From: Micromonospora violae | GTDB lineage: Bacteria > Actinomycetota > Actinomycetes > Mycobacteriales > Micromonosporaceae | Direction: 5' to 3' | DNA: 64,000 bases | NCBI RefSeq assembly: GCF_004217135.1 | Contig: NZ_SHKK01000001.1 | Coordinates: 558,001-622,000, forward strand | Shown: positions 41,594 to 49,588 of the stretch, piece after piece | How positions within the stretch are numbered: position 1 is the stretch's first letter | Layout: each line of letters begins with the position of its first letter | Notes under the pieces: model-generated | The model's database searches: none | What the model saw: the letters and a program-made list of their open reading frames with translations, nothing else | What the model was told of the DNA's origin: nothing | Made by a program: the position numbers and the translations under genes

Positions 41594-42685
41594 GTGATCG
41601 AGATCGGTGCGCAGATCGACCTGTCCCACCCGGCCGAGCGGGTCTGGCTCGCACTGACCGATCGGGAGTTGCTCGGCCGGTGGTTCGCCGAGGCCGAGAC
41701 GGTCGAGGGCGTACCGGACCGGCTGGTGCTGCACACGGCCGGCCTGGCCGGCTTCGAGGCCAACGTCGAGGTCGAGGTGACCGAGCGGCAGGAGCCGGAC
41801 CTCCTCGTGCTGTCCTGCGACGAGGCGGGCCGGCTCAGTGAGCTGACCTGTACGGTCACGGCCACGAAGCAGGGCTGCCGGTTGGAGTTGCGGGAGGTCA
41901 GCACGCACGGCGCGTGGTCGGCCGAACAGCACGAGCCCCGCGAGCAACAGCTGCGGCAGGCGCTGACCGTGCGGCTGCCGGCCATTCTCGACTGGCTCGC
42001 GTTCCAGCAGGTCGACCTGCGGCGCGGCGACGCTGGGCTGACAGCGGAACTGCCGCTGATCGGCGTCCGTGGCCGGGCCGGCCGCAACCCCCGTCGGCGT
42101 CGTACCCTGGTCGCCGTTGTTGCCGGGGCGGTGCTGGTGGCAGGGACGGCGGCCTGGGTGGCCTTGCCGCCCGACGCGAAGCCGACCGCCGCGCCGGCAC
42201 CGACCGCCACCGCGTCGCCGACCGTGACAGCTGGCAGGCCGACCGTCGCGCCCACGGCAACCCCCTCGGCGCGCCCCACGCGGACCACCGCCTCGGCCAC
42301 CACCCGCCCGAGCCTGACCCCGTCGGCGAAACCGTCGCGGACGGCCGCGTCGGTGCCGCCACCGCCGTCGCCGACGCCCATGGTGGCCCGGTACCAGACC
42401 GACTCCACCCGTCTGTTCGGCTACACCGGCGAGATCGTCGTCCAGAACCCCGGTGACGCGCCGGTGGCGGACTGGGCCGTGGTGGTCAGCCTCGCCGAAG
42501 GCACCACAGTCGACGACGTTGACGGCGCGAACTGGCGCAAGGACGGACGGTCGATCATCTTCACCGGAGCGGCCGTGCGGCCCGGGGGAACCCAGACGAT
42601 CAGCTTCGACGTGCGCGACAGCCGGCCGAAGGCACGCGAACCGGAGAGCTGCACGATCGGCGGGCAACCCTGCGCGGGCCTCTGA
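41594..42685 (+). CDS. START/SRPBCC domain - transmembrane helix - CBM2-like fusion protein
   Basis: A 363-residue protein with an unexpected domain order. Residues ~1-135 are a cytoplasmic-type SRPBCC/AHSA1 (START-like) ligand-binding domain: 'DLSHPAERVWLALTDRELLGRW' and 'REQQLRQALTVRLPAILDWLA'. A basic stretch (RNPRRRRT) leads into one membrane helix (~171-191). A Thr/Pro/Ala-rich linker (~195-260) follows, then ~100 residues resembling a family 2 carbohydrate-binding module: 'LFGYTGEIVVQNPGDAPVAD', 'WAVVVSLAEGTTVDDVDGANW', ending 'SCTIGGQPC' with a Cys pair. By topology the START part is inside and the CBM2 part outside. GTG 41594 follows a TAGAGT box. It may link an external polysaccharide to an internal ligand; function unknown. 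Confidence 0.78.
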   Translation: MIEIGAQIDLSHPAERVWLALTDRELLGRWFAEAETVEGVPDRLVLHTAGLAGFEANVEVEVTERQEPDLLVLSCDEAGRLSELTCTVTATKQGCRLELREVSTHGAWSAEQHEPREQQLRQALTVRLPAILDWLAFQQVDLRRGDAGLTAELPLIGVRGRAGRNPRRRRTLVAVVAGAVLVAGTAAWVALPPDAKPTAAPAPTATASPTVTAGRPTVAPTATPSARPTRTTASATTRPSLTPSAKPSRTAASVPPPPSPTPMVARYQTDSTRLFGYTGEIVVQNPGDAPVADWAVVVSLAEGTTVDDVDGANWRKDGRSIIFTGAAVRPGGTQTISFDVRDSRPKAREPESCTIGGQPCAGL

Positions 42686-42686
42686 C

Positions 42687-42692
42687 TAGGCT
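42687..42692 (+). promoter_or_regulatory. TAGGCT -10 element for a leaderless transcript
   Basis: TAGGCT begins two bases after the TGA (42683-42685) of the START/CBM2 gene and ends six bases before ATG 42699. The gene therefore likely has its own leaderless promoter. Confidence 0.5.
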
Positions 42693-42698
42693 GCCCGC

Positions 42699-43334
42699 AT
42701 GGCACTACTGCACAAGGCGACCCTGCGCCCAACAAAGCTGGACCTGCTGACGACCTGGTTGCCCGGCCGACCCTGGTTCGCCGGAACGCCCGGCGCGGAG
42801 GTGGTGAGCCGGGGCGCCTACCGCTTCGACGACCCGGCCGGCGAGGTCGGTATCGAGACGATGCTGGTCGGTACCGCGGACGGGCCGGTCCACCAGGTTC
42901 CGCTCACCTACCGGGCCGCGCCCCTCGACGGCGCGGACAGCTGGCTGGTCGGCACCACCGAGCACTCGGTGCTCGGCCGGCGTTGGGTGTACGACGGCTG
43001 CGGCGACCCGGTGTACGCCACCGCGCTGGCCCACGCGATCCTTACCGGCAGCGGCCAGGCCGAGGAGTACTTCGAGGTCGACGGCCGACGCGAGGCGCGT
43101 GCGTCGACGGTGACGATCGTCGTCGACGGCGCCGCCGACACCCCCGTACCGGCCGTCGGCGCGGTGCGACGGGTGGTCGACGAGGACCGCACGCTGATCG
43201 ACACCGACACCGTCGAGCTGGTCGTCGTGCGCCGGCCGGTGGCCGGGGCCGACGCGTCGGCCGGGGTCACGCTGAGCGGCAGCTGGGACGGTCAGTCGGC
43301 GACCGTGCCGCTGGCGTACGCCAGGACGCGCTGA
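42699..43334 (+). CDS. Maltokinase N-terminal-cap-like domain protein
   Basis: A 211-residue soluble protein matching the N-terminal cap of maltokinase (Mak) and related trehalose/maltose enzymes: 'LDLLTTWLPGRPWFAG' and 'VHQVPLTYRAAPLDGAD', 'LGRRWVYDGCGDPVYATALA'. The kinase domain is absent, so it is a free-standing cap. Such proteins are common in actinomycetes, without a firm role; they may bind glycans or sugars. ATG 42699 has a TAGGCT box six bases upstream and no Shine-Dalgarno. It converges with the GH87-like gene across a perfect terminator. Confidence 0.8.
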   Translation: MALLHKATLRPTKLDLLTTWLPGRPWFAGTPGAEVVSRGAYRFDDPAGEVGIETMLVGTADGPVHQVPLTYRAAPLDGADSWLVGTTEHSVLGRRWVYDGCGDPVYATALAHAILTGSGQAEEYFEVDGRREARASTVTIVVDGAADTPVPAVGAVRRVVDEDRTLIDTDTVELVVVRRPVAGADASAGVTLSGSWDGQSATVPLAYARTR

Positions 43335-43343
43335 GCTGTGGGT

Positions 43344-43379
43344 GCGGTGGGCGGCCCGACCTCGCGGGCCGCCCACCGC
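43344..43379. terminator. Perfect bidirectional hairpin between the cap protein and GH87-like genes
   Basis: GCGGTGGGCGGCCCG (43344-43358) pairs perfectly with CGGGCCGCCCACCGC (43365-43379) around ACCTCG, filling almost all of the 47-bp convergent gap. Confidence 0.9.
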
Positions 43380-43381
43380 TC

Positions 43382-45418
43382 TCACCACCGGGCCGGAGGC
43401 GGGGGCGGCGACACGGGTGGCCGGTCGTCGCAGGTGATGGTGTTGGGCAGCAGCCACGGGGCGAGCCACCCGCCGTCGTTACCACCGAGGTCGGTCAGTG
43501 TGAACTCCGAGCCGGCCGGGGTGAAGTGGAAGGACCCGCAGTTGTTGACGCCGACCGCGCCCACGTTGCGGGCGTCCACGTTGGCGAACGAGGCGGACCC
43601 CGCCGTGCGGGCGCTGACCACCGAGGTGCCGGTGCCGTCGACGCGGACGTTGCGGAACCGCACGTCGGAGATCGAGTAGAGGTCCTTCACCGGCCAGTCG
43701 CTGACCAGCATGATCGCGTTGTACGTGTTGTCCAGGTACGCGTCGCCGGTCACCTCGATGCGTGCCTCGATGCTGCGATCCAGGGCGAAGATCCAGATCG
43801 CGCCCAGGCCGATGTTCCAGTTCAGCTCGTACGTGCCGGCGCGGGCGGTGGTGTTGTTGGTGAACCGCAGGTGCCCGTTGAACGGCTCCGCACCGAAGCG
43901 GGACCCGGCGTGCAGACCGCTGCCCTCGCGTACCGGGTCTGCGACCAGGTTGTGCGAGACGGTGGTGTCGGTGCCGCCGTAGATGGCGATGCCGTTGGCC
44001 AGGGTCGGCGACTGCACCGTGTTGTGGTCGAACGTGTTGCGGGCGTTGGCCGTCTTCTCCGACCACATCGCCAGGCCGTCGTCGCCGGTGTTGCGGACGA
44101 AGGTGTGCGACACCCGGGAGTCGGTCACGCCGGTGTGGAAGTTGAGCGCGTCGGCGATCTGGTCGACGATGATGGTGTTGGTGACGCGGACGTTGCGCAT
44201 CGGGCCGTCGAACCAGATGCCCACCTTGGTGTGGTGCAGGTAGAGCCCGTCGATGGTGGAGTCGTTCATCGCCCCACCGATCGCGTTGACCTGGTCGGTG
44301 TCGATGCGCTCCCGTACGTCGCCCTCGATGGCGAAGCCGGACAGGTGCACGTTACGGCTGCCGCCGTCGGCGGCGTCCCGACCGTAGAACCCGACTCCGG
44401 TGTGCACCGAGCCGTCCGGCGCGGGGGTCGGCAGGGCGACCTCACGGCCCTTGATGATGGTGTGCCAGTTGCCGGCGCCCTCGATGGTCACGTCGTCGAC
44501 GATGATGTGCCGGTTGACCTGGTAGGTGCCCGGCGGGATGTACACAGTGAGGTGGGTGCGCCGGGCGAAGGCGATGGCCCGGTCCAGCGCGTCGGCGGAG
44601 TCGCGCCGGCCGGTGGGATCGGCGCCGAAGGCGAGCACGTTCGCCGCGAGCAGCCGGACGCGCGGCGGCGCGACCAGTTCGGAGTCGAGCAGGTCGATGA
44701 CGGTCCAGGCGGCGCTGCTGCCGGGCGGCGCGGTGAGCCGGATCGTGTCGCCGGCCCGGTAGGTACGCCCGAGCAGTAGTCGCTGCTCGTCGTAGAAGTG
44801 GGTGGGCCTGAACGGCGTGCTGATGCTCGGGTACGGCGTGGTGGCCGCCGGCACGCACTGGCATTCGGTGATCCACCAGTCCGGGTGCAGCAGCCCGGCC
44901 TGCGGGTCGTTGGTGAACGGGTACTGGTTGTAGAGCCACGAGTACTGCGACGTGAGCGTCATGGTGTGCAGGTGTTTGCCGTTGACGGCGACCCGCAGCG
45001 GTGCGGTGATCCCACCACCCTGCGGCGCGTCCGGGATGCTGTACCGCACGGTGATCCCGTTCGCCGCGCGGGGCAGGACGAACTCCACGTACTCCCCGGG
45101 GGTGAGCCGGACCGCCCGGCGGCCGGAGGCTTCCGAGGCCAGCGTGTAGGCGGTCCGGTCGGGCCCGATGATCTCGCCGTTGGTGTGGGCGTTCTCCGCT
45201 TCCTGCTCGAGAAAGTCGACGTCCGCGCCGCGTCCGGCGACCAGCGCCGGATCGAGGGCGGCCCGGGTGACCACCGGTTGCCGGCCGGTGGACCCGGGTG
45301 GACTGGCGGCGGCCGTGGTCGGCCCGGCGACCAGCACGGCGAGGCCGGCCACGAGCGCGACGGCGGTGCCGCTGGGCCGGCCGGGGCGTTCCCGCGTCGG
45401 CGTGAGGCTGCGAAACAT
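43382..45418 (-). CDS. Secreted GH87-like right-handed beta-helix enzyme (alpha-1,3-glucanase/mycodextranase type)
   Basis: A 678-residue exported enzyme. Signal peptide about 1-40. Residues ~65-205 look like a CBM6/35-type module ('RRAVRLTPGEYVEFVLPRAA'). The catalytic part (~245-650) is a right-handed parallel beta-helix starting 'VLAFGADPTGRRDSADALDR' and 'YIPPGTYQVNRHIIVDDVTI'. 'IADALNFHTG' and 'RNTGDDGLAMWSE' carry the Asp cluster expected for GH87 alpha-1,3-glucanases, though pectate-lyase-like or GH28-like folds share the helix. ATG 45418 has a CAGGAGGG site and matches the signal peptide. It ends in a Pro-rich tail. It probably degrades fungal-wall or dental-type alpha-1,3-glucan; the substrate is inferred. 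Confidence 0.75.
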   Translation of the reverse strand: MFRSLTPTRERPGRPSGTAVALVAGLAVLVAGPTTAAASPPGSTGRQPVVTRAALDPALVAGRGADVDFLEQEAENAHTNGEIIGPDRTAYTLASEASGRRAVRLTPGEYVEFVLPRAANGITVRYSIPDAPQGGGITAPLRVAVNGKHLHTMTLTSQYSWLYNQYPFTNDPQAGLLHPDWWITECQCVPAATTPYPSISTPFRPTHFYDEQRLLLGRTYRAGDTIRLTAPPGSSAAWTVIDLLDSELVAPPRVRLLAANVLAFGADPTGRRDSADALDRAIAFARRTHLTVYIPPGTYQVNRHIIVDDVTIEGAGNWHTIIKGREVALPTPAPDGSVHTGVGFYGRDAADGGSRNVHLSGFAIEGDVRERIDTDQVNAIGGAMNDSTIDGLYLHHTKVGIWFDGPMRNVRVTNTIIVDQIADALNFHTGVTDSRVSHTFVRNTGDDGLAMWSEKTANARNTFDHNTVQSPTLANGIAIYGGTDTTVSHNLVADPVREGSGLHAGSRFGAEPFNGHLRFTNNTTARAGTYELNWNIGLGAIWIFALDRSIEARIEVTGDAYLDNTYNAIMLVSDWPVKDLYSISDVRFRNVRVDGTGTSVVSARTAGSASFANVDARNVGAVGVNNCGSFHFTPAGSEFTLTDLGGNDGGWLAPWLLPNTITCDDRPPVSPPPPPARW

Positions 45419-45658
45419 CGGTGACCCTCCTGGGTGGATGGTGGTGGAGGTCCGCCCGGCGTTCCCCCGACGCCCGACATTGATCGTCATGATGCAACAC
45501 CAGACATGACACTGCAAGACGCCTATCGAACAACGAAAATAAACGACTATCCGACTGCAAGAAATGGACGGTCGTCGAGTTGAGATGGGCCTTTGCTCTG
45601 CACCCGCGGACGCGACACCCGGCGCGCGTCGCCCGCCCCGACCAGCGCACGTCCGGCG

Positions 45659-45664
45659 TAGGCT
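45659..45664 (+). promoter_or_regulatory. TAGGCT -10 element for a leaderless transcript
   Basis: TAGGCT ends seven bases before GTG 45672, with no Shine-Dalgarno between. Confidence 0.5.
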
Positions 45665-45671
45665 GATTCGC

Positions 45672-46754
45672 GTGGATCAAGAAGATCGGATCGCCCTCTT
45701 CCTCGACTACGAGAACCTCGCGCTGGGCGCGCGCGACCATCTCGGTGGCGCGCCCTTCGACTTCCGGCCCATCGCCGACGCGCTGGCCGAACGAGGCCGG
45801 GTGGTGGTCCGCCGGGCGTACGCCGACTGGTCCTACTTCGACGAGGACCGCCGAATGCTCACCCGGTCCCACGTCGAGCTGATCGAGATCCCGCAGCGGA
45901 TGGGCGCGTCCCGCAAGAACGCCGCGGACATCAAGATGGCCGTCGACGCGATCGAGCTGGCGTTCGAACGCGACTACCTCTCCACCTTCGTGATCTGTAG
46001 CGGTGACAGCGATTTCACCCCGCTCGTGCACAAGCTGCGTGAACTCAACAAGCGGGTCATCGGCGTCGGGGTCGAGGGGTCCACATCGGGGCTGCTACCC
46101 CCGGCGTGCGACGAGTTCCTCTACTACGACCGGCTGGAGGGCGTGGACATCCCGCCGGCCCGTGGCCGGCGCGCACGTCCCACCAGCCGGCAGGCCGGCG
46201 CGGAGCAGCGTCCACCGGAGTCGGAGCAGGAGACGGACCGTCCGGCGCGGGAGGCGGAGCCCGATCGGGACGTGGACACGCTCGCGGTGCTCGTCGCCCA
46301 GTCAGTCGCCGGCTTGCAGGGCAGTGCCAACGGCGACGTCACCGCCTCCCGGCTGAAGCGCACCCTGCTGCGCAAGGACCCGACCTTCAGCGAGTCCGAC
46401 TACGGCTTCCGCACCTTCGGCGAACTGCTGCGCCACCTCGCCGAGCGCAACGTGATCGAGCTGGCCGAGGGCCCGGCGAAGGGTGACCCCGAGGTGTCGT
46501 TGCCCGAGCACGGCGACCGGGAGGTGGCGTTCGGCCTGCTCCGCGGCGTCGTGGCGGACCTGGGCAGCGGCGGAAACCCGGTGGCGTTGTCCGGGTTGAA
46601 GAACCAGGTACGCCGGGCCCGTCCGGACTTCAGCGAGAAGAAGCTCGGTTACCGCAGCTTCCTCCAGTTCTGCAAGGCCGCCGCCACGGCCGGCGTACTC
46701 GACCTGCGCTGGAGCCCCGAGGCCGACGACTACCTCCTGACCACCCAACCCTGA
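45672..46754 (+). CDS. NYN-domain (PIN-like) RNase with two OST-HTH/LOTUS domains
   Basis: A 360-residue cytoplasmic protein. Residues ~1-155 are a LabA/DUF88-type NYN nuclease domain: 'IALFLDYENLA', 'RKNAADIKMAVDAIEL' and 'FVICSGDSDFTPLVHKL' supply the Asp residues of the metal site. After an acidic/Arg-rich linker come two OST-HTH/LOTUS domains (~199-275 and ~282-360: 'SDYGFRTFGELLRHLAERNV' and 'KKLGYRSFLQFCKAAATAGV'), which bind RNA or protein. The layout recalls eukaryotic MARF1/Limkain, which degrades RNA. GTG 45672 follows a TAGGCT box. It should act on RNA, and the target is unknown. It is followed by a long inverted repeat. Confidence 0.88.
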   Translation: MDQEDRIALFLDYENLALGARDHLGGAPFDFRPIADALAERGRVVVRRAYADWSYFDEDRRMLTRSHVELIEIPQRMGASRKNAADIKMAVDAIELAFERDYLSTFVICSGDSDFTPLVHKLRELNKRVIGVGVEGSTSGLLPPACDEFLYYDRLEGVDIPPARGRRARPTSRQAGAEQRPPESEQETDRPAREAEPDRDVDTLAVLVAQSVAGLQGSANGDVTASRLKRTLLRKDPTFSESDYGFRTFGELLRHLAERNVIELAEGPAKGDPEVSLPEHGDREVAFGLLRGVVADLGSGGNPVALSGLKNQVRRARPDFSEKKLGYRSFLQFCKAAATAGVLDLRWSPEADDYLLTTQP

Positions 46755-46769
46755 CCCCCTTTTTCGCGC

Positions 46770-46829
46770 GTTGATCAAGAGGTTTGCGTCATCGGGAGCG
46801 CGTTTCGCGACGCAAACCTCTTGATCAAC
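46770..46829. repeat. Perfect 21-bp inverted repeat with GATCAAGAGGTTTGCG arms
   Basis: Arms at 46770-46790 and 46809-46829 are perfect reverse complements over 21 bp around an 18-base loop, 16 bp after the NYN gene stop. The core resembles that of 16147-16223. It probably both terminates transcription and belongs to a dispersed palindromic family. Confidence 0.85.
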
Positions 46830-47028
46830 AACGGCTGAGGTGGGAGTTGCGGCGGCCGGGCAGAGTGGGACGGGGTTTCTGATCTGCGAGTTAGGAGCGA
46901 GAGAACGGCCCTCGATGGTTTCGAACCGTCAACGGTTGGCCCGAAACGCGCCTGGATTGTCACTCTTGTCCCGGTCAGTGCACACCTGCGCCGTACCCTC
47001 CGCGCGGGAATTGCTATACGGTCGGCGA

Positions 47029-47250
47029 ATGAAGGTGGAGGAACACTGGTGGAACGGAGACACGACCCCGCGCGGGCGCCGGGACGTGTACATCCGTACT
47101 GATGGGCAGGGTTGGGAGGTCCGCGCCCAGATCGGTGGGGCGTCGGGTCGTGAGCGGGTGCAGCAGTGCCCCAGCCGGGCCTCGGCGGCCATCCTCGCCG
47201 ACGCCTGGCGCGGCACCCACCCATCCTGGCGCGAGCTGAAGCAGCGCTGA
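47029..47250 (+). CDS. Small hypothetical protein
   Basis: A 73-residue soluble basic protein: 'MKVEEHWWNGDTTPRGRRDV' then 'YIRTDGQGWEVRAQIGG' and 'ASAAILADAWRG'. I do not recognise a named family. The strand-rich first half and helical end suggest a small alpha/beta fold. ATG 47029 lies eight bases after TATACG (47015-47020) and has no Shine-Dalgarno, so the mRNA may be leaderless. It is followed by a large, nearly perfect hairpin. The frame and codon bias look real, but function is unknown. Confidence 0.65.
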   Translation: MKVEEHWWNGDTTPRGRRDVYIRTDGQGWEVRAQIGGASGRERVQQCPSRASAAILADAWRGTHPSWRELKQR

Positions 47251-47257
47251 TCCGGCA

Positions 47258-47317
47258 CCGGGCCGGGTCGGCAACGCTCCCGGGCTATCAGCCCGGCGCG
47301 CCCGCCGACCGGCCCGG
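47258..47317. terminator. Large branched hairpin after the 73-residue protein gene
   Basis: CCGGGCC and GGTCGGC (47258-47264 and 47266-47272) pair with GCCGACC and GGCCCGG (47304-47317), and an inner hairpin CCGGGCT/AGCCCGG (47280-47286 and 47290-47296) sits in the loop. This gives a cruciform-like terminator. Confidence 0.75.
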
Positions 47318-47434
47318 CGCTCGGTAACGAGGCTCCGCCGAAAATGCTTCCAGCGGCCAGCCGTACGACGATTCCTCCGTGTTCCCGCCCTCAGGTCGGG
47401 TACGCGGGGGTCTGCCGGTCGATGGAGGTCGCTC

Positions 47435-47593
47435 ATGTCGCAGGGTCCTGATGAGGAGAACCCCAGGCTCGACGACGAGGTCCGCGAGGCCGAGCGTCGG
47501 CTCGCCAACCTCGCCACCTCGTCGGACGACGTGCTGACCGACGACGACGCGCGGGCACCGGACGGCGCCTACTCGGAGGAGACCGCCGACTAG
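47435..47593 (+). CDS. 52-residue acidic protein
   Basis: A short frame with an excellent GGAGG site six bases before ATG 47435 encodes 52 residues, 'MSQGPDEENPRLDDEVREAE' then 'RRLANLATSSDDVLTDDDAR' and a short acidic end. It is highly charged, with a likely helix in the middle and a disordered tail. Codon third positions are mostly G/C as in real genes here. The stop is followed directly by a hairpin. No family is recognised. Confidence 0.65.
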   Translation: MSQGPDEENPRLDDEVREAERRLANLATSSDDVLTDDDARAPDGAYSEETAD

Positions 47594-47625
47594 GGGCCTG
47601 CCCGGCGTTCTGCCGGACAGACCCC
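47593..47625. terminator. Hairpin between the 52-residue protein gene and the DUF1062 gene
   Basis: GGGG, CTG and CCGGC (47593-47606) pair with GCCGG, CAG and CCCC (47612-47625) around GTTCT, with two symmetric C-A mismatches. It can serve both convergent genes. Confidence 0.65.
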
Positions 47626-47634
47626 GAGGACGGG

Positions 47635-48183
47635 TCAGCGTTTGAGCGTGAAGGTGAAGTCGCCGGAGATCCTGCCCCTCAACTGGACCGCCGACACCAC
47701 CTTCCCCTCCGTGATGAGACGGTCGACCTCGGCCCGCGACAGACCGAACCCGTCGGCGATCAGTCGGGTCGGGCGGACCGGGATCCGCGCCGCGAAACGG
47801 ACCGCGACGTCGATCACGTCGTGGTCCAGGTGATCCGATCCGCCGGTGTCGAGACGCCAGGCGTCGGTCCAGTCCAGGGCGAACCGGTTGCGGTGCTGGA
47901 CACCCGGATCCTGGAGCAGTTCGGCGATCAGGCCGGGGTCGTTGGCGTGCAGGCGGTCCAGCAGGTCGGTGGGGATGGTGCGTACGGTCATCCGCTCCAG
48001 CAGCGTGAGCTTCGCCGTCTCCCCGCAGACGATGCAGAGCGCGAGAAGCCAGGCGTCGAGGAGCTTGTGGTTGGCGTTGACCCGGAACTTGCCGCTCGCC
48101 CGAAGGCGTTGGGATGCGCACCCGTGGCAACGGCGGCGAATGATGGGCAGGCAGGTGGGCACGACGGCCCAATTGTTGAGCAC
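47635..48183 (-). CDS. DUF1062 family protein
   Basis: A 182-residue protein with the DUF1062 pattern: 'LNNWAVVPTCLPIIRRRCHG' at the start, with CxxC pairs in RRCHGCAS and CIVCGE that suggest a zinc ribbon, followed by 'KFRVNANHKLLDAWLL' and a C-terminal 'GFGLSRAEVDRLITEGKV' S4-like segment. Function of the family is unknown; the zinc ribbon and S4-like part hint at nucleic-acid contact. The GTG at 48183 gives the expected family start, but no strong ribosome-binding site is seen. It converges with the 52-residue protein gene. Confidence 0.85.
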   Translation of the reverse strand: MLNNWAVVPTCLPIIRRRCHGCASQRLRASGKFRVNANHKLLDAWLLALCIVCGETAKLTLLERMTVRTIPTDLLDRLHANDPGLIAELLQDPGVQHRNRFALDWTDAWRLDTGGSDHLDHDVIDVAVRFAARIPVRPTRLIADGFGLSRAEVDRLITEGKVVSAVQLRGRISGDFTFTLKR

Positions 48184-48424
48184 AGAAGTACACCGGTCTC
48201 AGTGAGAAGTCCGCAGCAAGAAGGAGCGCGGCGCAGGTACGCGACGCGCGACAGATCAGCTCTTGGGGGGTCTCACAGGGTGTACAACGGCACGTCCTTG
48301 CCTAGCCGACCGAGGTTGCGCAGCACCGTATCGACGCACGGGGGCGCCGTTCCACTGGTTTTCGGGTACGCGTCAGCAGCCCCGGTGATGAGGGGATGCT
48401 GACCGGTCGGGTATCAGGCCCTGG

Positions 48425-49486
48425 TCAGTCGGTCGGGACCGGCAGCACCACGCCCTCGGCCGCCGACCGGTGCGCCAGCTCAATCAACTCGACCGTGTCG
48501 ACCGAGTCCCGGGGGTCCACCGGCATCGGTGCGCCGTCGCGCAGCGCGGACGCCACCTGCGCGTAGAAGCTCTGGTACGCGCCGGGCTCCGTCGGCACCG
48601 GCCGGAGGTCACCGTCGACGCCGAGCAGGCCGTAGCGCTCCGGCGGGACCTCGCCCCAGCCCGGCTGGTCCGGTCGGCCGCCACCGTGCAGCGCCGCCTC
48701 CTGCACGTCGAGGCCGTAGCTGGTGTAGCCGGCCCGGTCGCCCAGCACCCGCAGGCGCGGGCCGAGTTGGGCGGTCACCGCGCCCATCCACAGGTGCGAG
48801 TGGACCCCGCTGGCGTGGGTCAACGCCACGAAGGCGTCGTCGTCGACAGCTGCGCCCGGGCGGCGACGGTCGACCTCCGCGTAGACGCGGTCGACCCGAC
48901 CGAACAGCTGCACCGCCTGGTCGACGAGGTGGGCACCGAGGTCGAAGAGGGCGCCGCCGGCCTCCTCCGGACCGGCGAGCTCACGCCAGCCCGGCTTGAT
49001 CGTCGGACGGAACCGCTCGAACCGGGACTCGAAGCGCAGCACCTGCCCCAACTCGCCCTGCTCGACCAGGCGTCGGACGGTCAGGAAGTCGCCGTCCCAC
49101 CGCCGATTCTGAAAGACCGTCAGTGGCACCCCACGCTTGGTCGCCTCGTCGATCAGCGCGTGGCCCTCGGCGGCGGTCGGGGAGAGCGGCTTGTCGACGA
49201 CGACCGGCAGGCCCGCGGCGAGCGCCGCGCGCGCCATCGGTACGTGCTGCCGGTTCGGCGTCGCCACCACGACCAGGTCCAGGGCGTCCGGGGTACGCCA
49301 CAACTCGTCGACGTCGTCGACCAGGCGGGCGTCCGGGAAGTGCTGTCGTGCCTGCTCGCGCCGCTGCGGATCACGGGTCACGATGGCCTCGAGTCGCAGC
49401 CCCGGCGTCGCGGCGATCAGCGGTGCGTGGAACACCCGGCCCGCCAGCCCGTACCCCAGCAGACCTACCCGCAGCGCCTTCGCCAT
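48425..49486 (-). CDS. Gfo/Idh/MocA family oxidoreductase
   Basis: A 353-residue NAD(P)-dependent oxidoreductase. The Rossmann motif is 'VGLLGYGLAGRVFHAPLI', the usual EKP reads DKP in 'VVVDKPLSPTAAEGHALI', and 'FQNRRWDGDFLTVRRLVEQG' plus 'DLGAHLVDQAVQLFGRV' (catalytic-region His/Asp) are typical. Members act on sugars, inositols or related polyols. ATG 49486 is preceded by GGGGG. It stands alone on the minus strand between the DUF1062 gene and the two-component system. The substrate is unknown. Confidence 0.9.
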   Translation of the reverse strand: MAKALRVGLLGYGLAGRVFHAPLIAATPGLRLEAIVTRDPQRREQARQHFPDARLVDDVDELWRTPDALDLVVVATPNRQHVPMARAALAAGLPVVVDKPLSPTAAEGHALIDEATKRGVPLTVFQNRRWDGDFLTVRRLVEQGELGQVLRFESRFERFRPTIKPGWRELAGPEEAGGALFDLGAHLVDQAVQLFGRVDRVYAEVDRRRPGAAVDDDAFVALTHASGVHSHLWMGAVTAQLGPRLRVLGDRAGYTSYGLDVQEAALHGGGRPDQPGWGEVPPERYGLLGVDGDLRPVPTEPGAYQSFYAQVASALRDGAPMPVDPRDSVDTVELIELAHRSAAEGVVLPVPTD

Positions 49487-49588
49487 ATCGTGCCCCCGTC
49501 TCCCTGGTCCGCGCCCTGACCTGGCGTCGGTACCGCTGAGGTGAATCTACGCCCGGGGCGGCCGGGCCCGATCTCGGCCCGGCGCTGG

